Below are positions 30,540 to 32,912 of a DNA stretch of 32,912 nucleotides, piece by piece. The stretch's first letter is position 1, and every line of letters begins with the position of its first letter. The stretch lies in the IMG/VR virus record IMGVR_UViG_3300036768_001282, positions 1-32,912 of that record. One strand, written 5' to 3'. The position numbers were made by a program, and so were the translations under genes. The notes under the pieces were generated by a model. The model saw only the letters and a list, made by a program, of their open reading frames with translations. It did not search any database and was not told where the DNA came from. Source of the DNA: a virus.

Positions 30540-31088
30540 ATGCGAATTTGGTTTACTAGTGATACGCATTTCTTTCATAAGAATATTATAAAGTATTGCC
30601 CAACCAATCGTGGGCATTTTAAGGATGAAAATGAAATGACGGAATATTTGGTTTCAGTTTGGAATGAACGAATTGGTCGGGATGATCTTATATTTCATCT
30701 TGGTGATGTTGCGCTTGGAAATCCTCAGAGAGCCGTAGAAGTTTTGCGTCGCTTAAATGGCATGAAAGTTCTAGTGAAAGGAAATCATGATACTCGTTTG
30801 CTAACATATCGAGCATTCGTGAACATCTGGGAAGGCATTTATGATGCTTATACGGAAATTGAGATTGATGACATCCCGATAGTACTTTCCCATCATCCGT
30901 TGTCTAAATGGAACAAGATGGAAGAAGGGGCTTATCATCTACACGGACATGTTCACGGCAATCACATGAACCGAGAAACAGGACGAAGAATGGACGTTGG
31001 AGTAGACACGCGAAAGGATCTTGCCCCTTGGAGTTGGGAAGAAATTCATGAAAAATTGAATGAACGGCCTGTAGGAGTTGGTATATGA
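30540..31088 (+). CDS. Metallophosphoesterase
   Basis: A 182-aa calcineurin-like phosphoesterase. The motifs are in order: FTSDTHFFHKN (Asp-x-His), FHLGDVALG (GDxxxG), VKGNHDTRL (GNHD), LSHHPLSKWN, and HGHVHGNH (GHxH). All metal-binding residues are present. Substrate unknown; relatives hydrolyse phosphodiesters or nucleotides. Two bases after the SNase stop; the stop overlaps the next gene by four bases. Confidence 0.85.
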   Translation: MRIWFTSDTHFFHKNIIKYCPTNRGHFKDENEMTEYLVSVWNERIGRDDLIFHLGDVALGNPQRAVEVLRRLNGMKVLVKGNHDTRLLTYRAFVNIWEGIYDAYTEIEIDDIPIVLSHHPLSKWNKMEEGAYHLHGHVHGNHMNRETGRRMDVGVDTRKDLAPWSWEEIHEKLNERPVGVGI

Positions 31089-31348
31089 ACTTTTCGAAAT
31101 ACGAAAATCATGAGCATACATTAGTTCTCAAGTATCTTCATCCACACATCATCGACAAGATCGAAAAATTTTGGGGATTCCCAGTCTGTCGCGAGTACTT
31201 GAATGATTTGTTGATGGACAGTAGAGATGGAACTCGACAAGGTTTTTCTAAAGAAGCTTTCAAGGCAATCTTATTTTTCTTGAACGAACATGACAAGTGC
31301 TTCCCTCAGTTTGACAGACAGCGCGATCCTTGGTCTGATGCAAGGTGA
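31085..31348 (+). CDS. Small protein of unknown function (87 aa)
   Basis: Contains FWGFPVCREYLNDLLMDSRDGTRQGF and related: the phrase DSRDGTRQGF plus a helical C-terminus is a pattern I associate with small proteins in Burkholderiales plasmids and phages. This is memory-based and is a weak hint about the host. The gene overlaps the phosphoesterase stop by four bases and ends shortly before an early-type promoter. Confidence 0.55.
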   Translation: MNFSKYENHEHTLVLKYLHPHIIDKIEKFWGFPVCREYLNDLLMDSRDGTRQGFSKEAFKAILFFLNEHDKCFPQFDRQRDPWSDAR

Positions 31349-31356
31349 AAAAGTGC

Positions 31357-31385
31357 TTGACTTTTTGAACAAATTTTAATAAAAT
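31357..31385 (+). promoter_or_regulatory. Early-type promoter
   Basis: TTGACT (31357-31362), 17 bases, TAAAAT (31380-31385). It is the same GCTTGACT form as at 26716. The transcript would start about 31392, at the stem-loop described next. Confidence 0.65.
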
Positions 31386-31390
31386 ATTTT

Positions 31391-31411
31391 CTGGCTTGAA
31401 AGTCAAGCTAG
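31391..31411 (+). other. Stem-loop at the expected transcript 5' end
   Basis: CTGGCTTGA (31391-31399) pairs with TCAAGCTAG (31403-31411) around the loop AAG, one pair being G-U. It starts at about +1 of the promoter before it. It may protect the mRNA 5' end or regulate. Confidence 0.55.
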
Positions 31412-31440
31412 ACATTAAACAAAAATCAAAGGAGGTGTCG

Positions 31441-31476
31441 ATGTTAGTTGAGTCTATGAGTCCAGAAGATGTGTGA
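31441..31476 (+). CDS. Possible 11-aa leader peptide
   Basis: ATG 31441 has an excellent AAAGGAGGTG five bases upstream and reads MLVESMSPEDV, then TGA. It lies on the leader between the stem-loop and the 31530 gene. Could be a leader peptide or a decayed gene start. Confidence 0.35.
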   Translation: MLVESMSPEDV

Positions 31477-31529
31477 TTTCCGATCATGCATTAAATCAAA
31501 AACATTATAGAAAAAACGAGAGGAAGATG

Positions 31530-31808
31530 ATGGAAAATAATCCTGTAACAATGTATGTTGCGGCTCCTCTAATTTGTGAAAACGATGAATTTCTTGACGT
31601 TCCTATTATCGAGGTTCAAGCTTTCAAAACTGAATATGAAGGTTATTGGGATGTTCCTCTCCTTGGAGAAATTTTATATGAAGGGGTGGGAATTTTTCAT
31701 TCATATGAAGAGGCCCGGGACTATCAAAACAATAAAATCGAATCAATGATTTCTGAGCTTCGTAAAATTCAAGAAAAGATGAATAATGCTTCTAGTATTT
31801 CTTCCTGA
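31530..31808 (+). CDS. Paralogue A of a small phage protein (92 aa)
   Basis: ATG 31530 (after GAGAGGA) gives MENNPVTMYVAAPLI. The core PIIEVQAFK, WDVP, LYEGVGIFHSYEEARDYQ and a C-terminal helix are shared with the gene at 31912 (PIIKVEAYK, WVVP, FFEGHEIFRTYEEARDYQ). The two are a tandem duplication. The family is unknown. An in-frame upstream start (31473) gives a longer, less likely product. Driven by the 31357 promoter. Confidence 0.6.
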   Translation: MENNPVTMYVAAPLICENDEFLDVPIIEVQAFKTEYEGYWDVPLLGEILYEGVGIFHSYEEARDYQNNKIESMISELRKIQEKMNNASSISS

Positions 31809-31911
31809 TTGTTTTAGTTTGATATCTATTTACAATAAAAGCATTTGATAGATAGCACAATTCTTAATTTGGTGTAGAGTAACAAAGGTATTTGATTTTA
31901 AGTCATAGAAC

Positions 31912-32238
31912 ATGAGTGAGACATTAGAACTTCCAGCTTCACAAAATTCTTTGACAAGTGAACAAGAAATTGATGATGGAGGATTGAAAATTATGTATCT
32001 TGTTGCTTCTCCTCAAGCCCTCCTAGACCACAGAAATCTGCCCATCATAAAAGTTGAGGCTTATAAGCATGGTAAAAAGGAATGGGTAGTACCACAGTTC
32101 AATCGTCTCTTCTTTGAAGGCCATGAAATCTTCAGGACATATGAGGAAGCGAGAGATTATCAAATCTCCGTCATCAAATCGTTGATCCTGAAACTTAACA
32201 AAAGGATTGACGATTTGCGCAATTCGCATTATAATTAA
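31912..32238 (+). CDS. Paralogue B of a small phage protein (108 aa)
   Basis: Shares its core with the 31530 product. From ATG 31912 it has a 27-residue acidic N-terminal extension. ATG 31993, with GGAGG ten bases upstream, would begin MYLVASPQ, exactly in register with MYVAAPLI of the paralogue, so it may be the true start. The last bases contain the promoter of tRNA-Arg. No catalytic motif. Function unknown. Confidence 0.55.
   Translation: MSETLELPASQNSLTSEQEIDDGGLKIMYLVASPQALLDHRNLPIIKVEAYKHGKKEWVVPQFNRLFFEGHEIFRTYEEARDYQISVIKSLILKLNKRIDDLRNSHYN
32207..32235 (+). promoter_or_regulatory. Promoter of tRNA-Arg
   Basis: TTGACG (32207-32212), 17 bases, TATAAT (32230-32235), all inside the end of the 31912 gene. 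The tRNA starts nine bases later, so the primary transcript has almost no leader. Confidence 0.8.
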
Positions 32239-32243
32239 ATCAT

Positions 32244-32321
32244 GGGCCAGTAGCTCAAAGGAAAAGTAGCAACGTCCTTCTAAGACGTGGGTTGCAGGTT
32301 CGAGTCCTGCCTGGCCCGCCA
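32244..32321 (+). tRNA. tRNA-Arg (UCU)
   Basis: Acceptor GGGCCAG (32244-32250) pairs with CTGGCCC (32311-32317), then G and an encoded CCA. The anticodon stem ACGTC/GACGT holds loop CTTCTAA with anticodon TCT at 32279-32281, reading AGA. T arm GCAGG-TTCGAGT-CCTGC is complete. AGA is common in these AT-rich genes, so the tRNA may help the phage's own codon use. Confidence 0.93.
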
Positions 32322-32356
32322 TTCTTCAAACATCATTGACATTTGGAGGTGAAATT

Positions 32357-32912
32357 ATGCGTAAATTAGCTTCCTTGCGTACCATCAAAGAAATTCGTTC
32401 TATCGAAGGTGCGGATGCCATTGAATGTGCCGTGGTTGATGGATGGACGGTTGTTGTCAAGAAAGGTGAATTTAAGCCAGGCGATCTTGTTGTTTTCTTT
32501 GAAATCGATAGTTGGATTCCACATTCTATTGCGCCTTTTCTGACTCCTAAAGGGAAAACTCCCAGCGTTTATAACGGAGTTGAAGGTGAGCGTTTACGTA
32601 CTGTGAAATTGCGGGGACAGTTGAGTCAAGGTTTAATAATGCCATATCAAAAATTCCCAGAAGTTGTTGAATACATGAAAAAGGTGGGCCCTGATTGTTC
32701 TAATCCGCTCGACTTAACTGAAATTCTCGGGATTCAAAAATGGGAACCACCAACTCCTACTCGGCTTGGGGGAGAAATCAAAGGCAACTTCCCTAGTCGT
32801 ATTCCGAAGACGGAACAAGAACGAGTTCAGAATCTGATCGGTGTGGTTTTTGATCCTGATAATTTGAATAACTTCGAATATGAAATCACCATCAAGCTTG
32901 ATGGCACGAGTA
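32357..32912 (+). CDS. RNA ligase, Rnl5/DraRnl-like (3' end outside window)
   Basis: GGAGGTG precedes ATG 32357. The N-terminal OB domain MRKLASLRTIKEIRSIEGAD, then DGWTVVVKKGEFKPGD and FFEIDSWIP, GERLRTVKLRGQLSQGLI, is the signature of the RNA ligase family that includes Deinococcus DraRnl. In it an N-terminal OB fold precedes the nucleotidyltransferase domain. The motif I lysine KLDGTS (Lys180) is at the window end; later motifs are cut off. Such ligases seal nicks in RNA. Beside a tRNA gene it might repair cleaved tRNAs, a known defence target, but that is inference. Confidence 0.85.
   Translation, partial: MRKLASLRTIKEIRSIEGADAIECAVVDGWTVVVKKGEFKPGDLVVFFEIDSWIPHSIAPFLTPKGKTPSVYNGVEGERLRTVKLRGQLSQGLIMPYQKFPEVVEYMKKVGPDCSNPLDLTEILGIQKWEPPTPTRLGGEIKGNFPSRIPKTEQERVQNLIGVVFDPDNLNNFEYEITIKLDGTS

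Noticed and set aside
32335-32340. TTGACA as a promoter -35 before the RNA ligase
   Set aside because: No -10 box follows within 20 bases; GGAGGTG and the ATG come directly after.

Overview
This window is part of the genome of a large T4-like tailed phage (contractile-tail caudovirus). The evidence is a set of T4-type core genes: replicative helicase gp41, primase gp61, ssDNA-binding gp32, RNase H, DexA exonuclease, DsbA, a probable gp33 and a gp26-type baseplate protein, along with PhoH, FmdB and a DUF932 protein that are common in T4-like environmental phages. An embedded Rz/Rz1 spanin pair with a lipobox indicates a Gram-negative host. The permuted tmRNA (below) is a type found in alphaproteobacteria, cyanobacteria and some betaproteobacteria. 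The 31085 protein recalls families I associate with Burkholderiales, so a beta- or alphaproteobacterial host is a reasonable guess but not proven.

Layout. 1-2263: queE-like gene (5' end outside the window) and helicase 41. 2262-4997: a late-promoter-like box and three nucleotidyl-transfer enzymes (Pol-beta-type, KxDG ligase-type, HxGH-type), each carrying a motif like the T4 capsid-targeting sequence. 5012-8552: baseplate hub genes and a long tail protein with a lysozyme-like domain. 8537-9740 (minus strand): the spanin pair and two small conserved genes. 9929-17180: primase, an unknown 424-aa protein, PhoH, a secreted protein, RNase H, FmdB, a PD-(D/E)XK nuclease, a SleB-type endolysin, gp33 and gp32, ended by a clear terminator. 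17278-21204: a 1308-aa protein with a capsid-targeting-like N-terminus and a PARP-type (H-Y-E) ADP-ribosyltransferase domain. 21257-22576: promoter, dexA and dsbA. 22619-26504: a tail-fibre/adhesin cassette with a collagen-like segment, a polyglycine-rich adhesin and an NlpC/P60-like protein. 26601-32912: an accessory, probably early region with repeated TTGAC(A/T/G)-N17-TATAAT promoters, tRNA-Thr(UGU), a tmRNA, a ClpP-like protease, a nuclease, a phosphoesterase, paralogous small proteins, tRNA-Arg(UCU) and an RNA ligase that runs off the end.

Two things stand out. First, 29296-29541 is a circularly permuted (two-piece) tmRNA. The acceptor half lies upstream, its encoded CCA abuts the mature 5' G with no spacer, the Ala-identity G3-U70 pair is present, the tag reads ANDAVYELAA, and the next gene is a ClpP-like protease. 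This looks like a phage-borne tagging and proteolysis module. Second, several proteins share a short F-x-E-F-(I/L)-x-E motif matching the T4 capsid-targeting/prohead-cleavage signal. One of them is a giant PARP-class ADP-ribosyltransferase, which suggests a set of enzymes packed in the head and injected, analogous to T4 Alt but with different catalytic chemistry.
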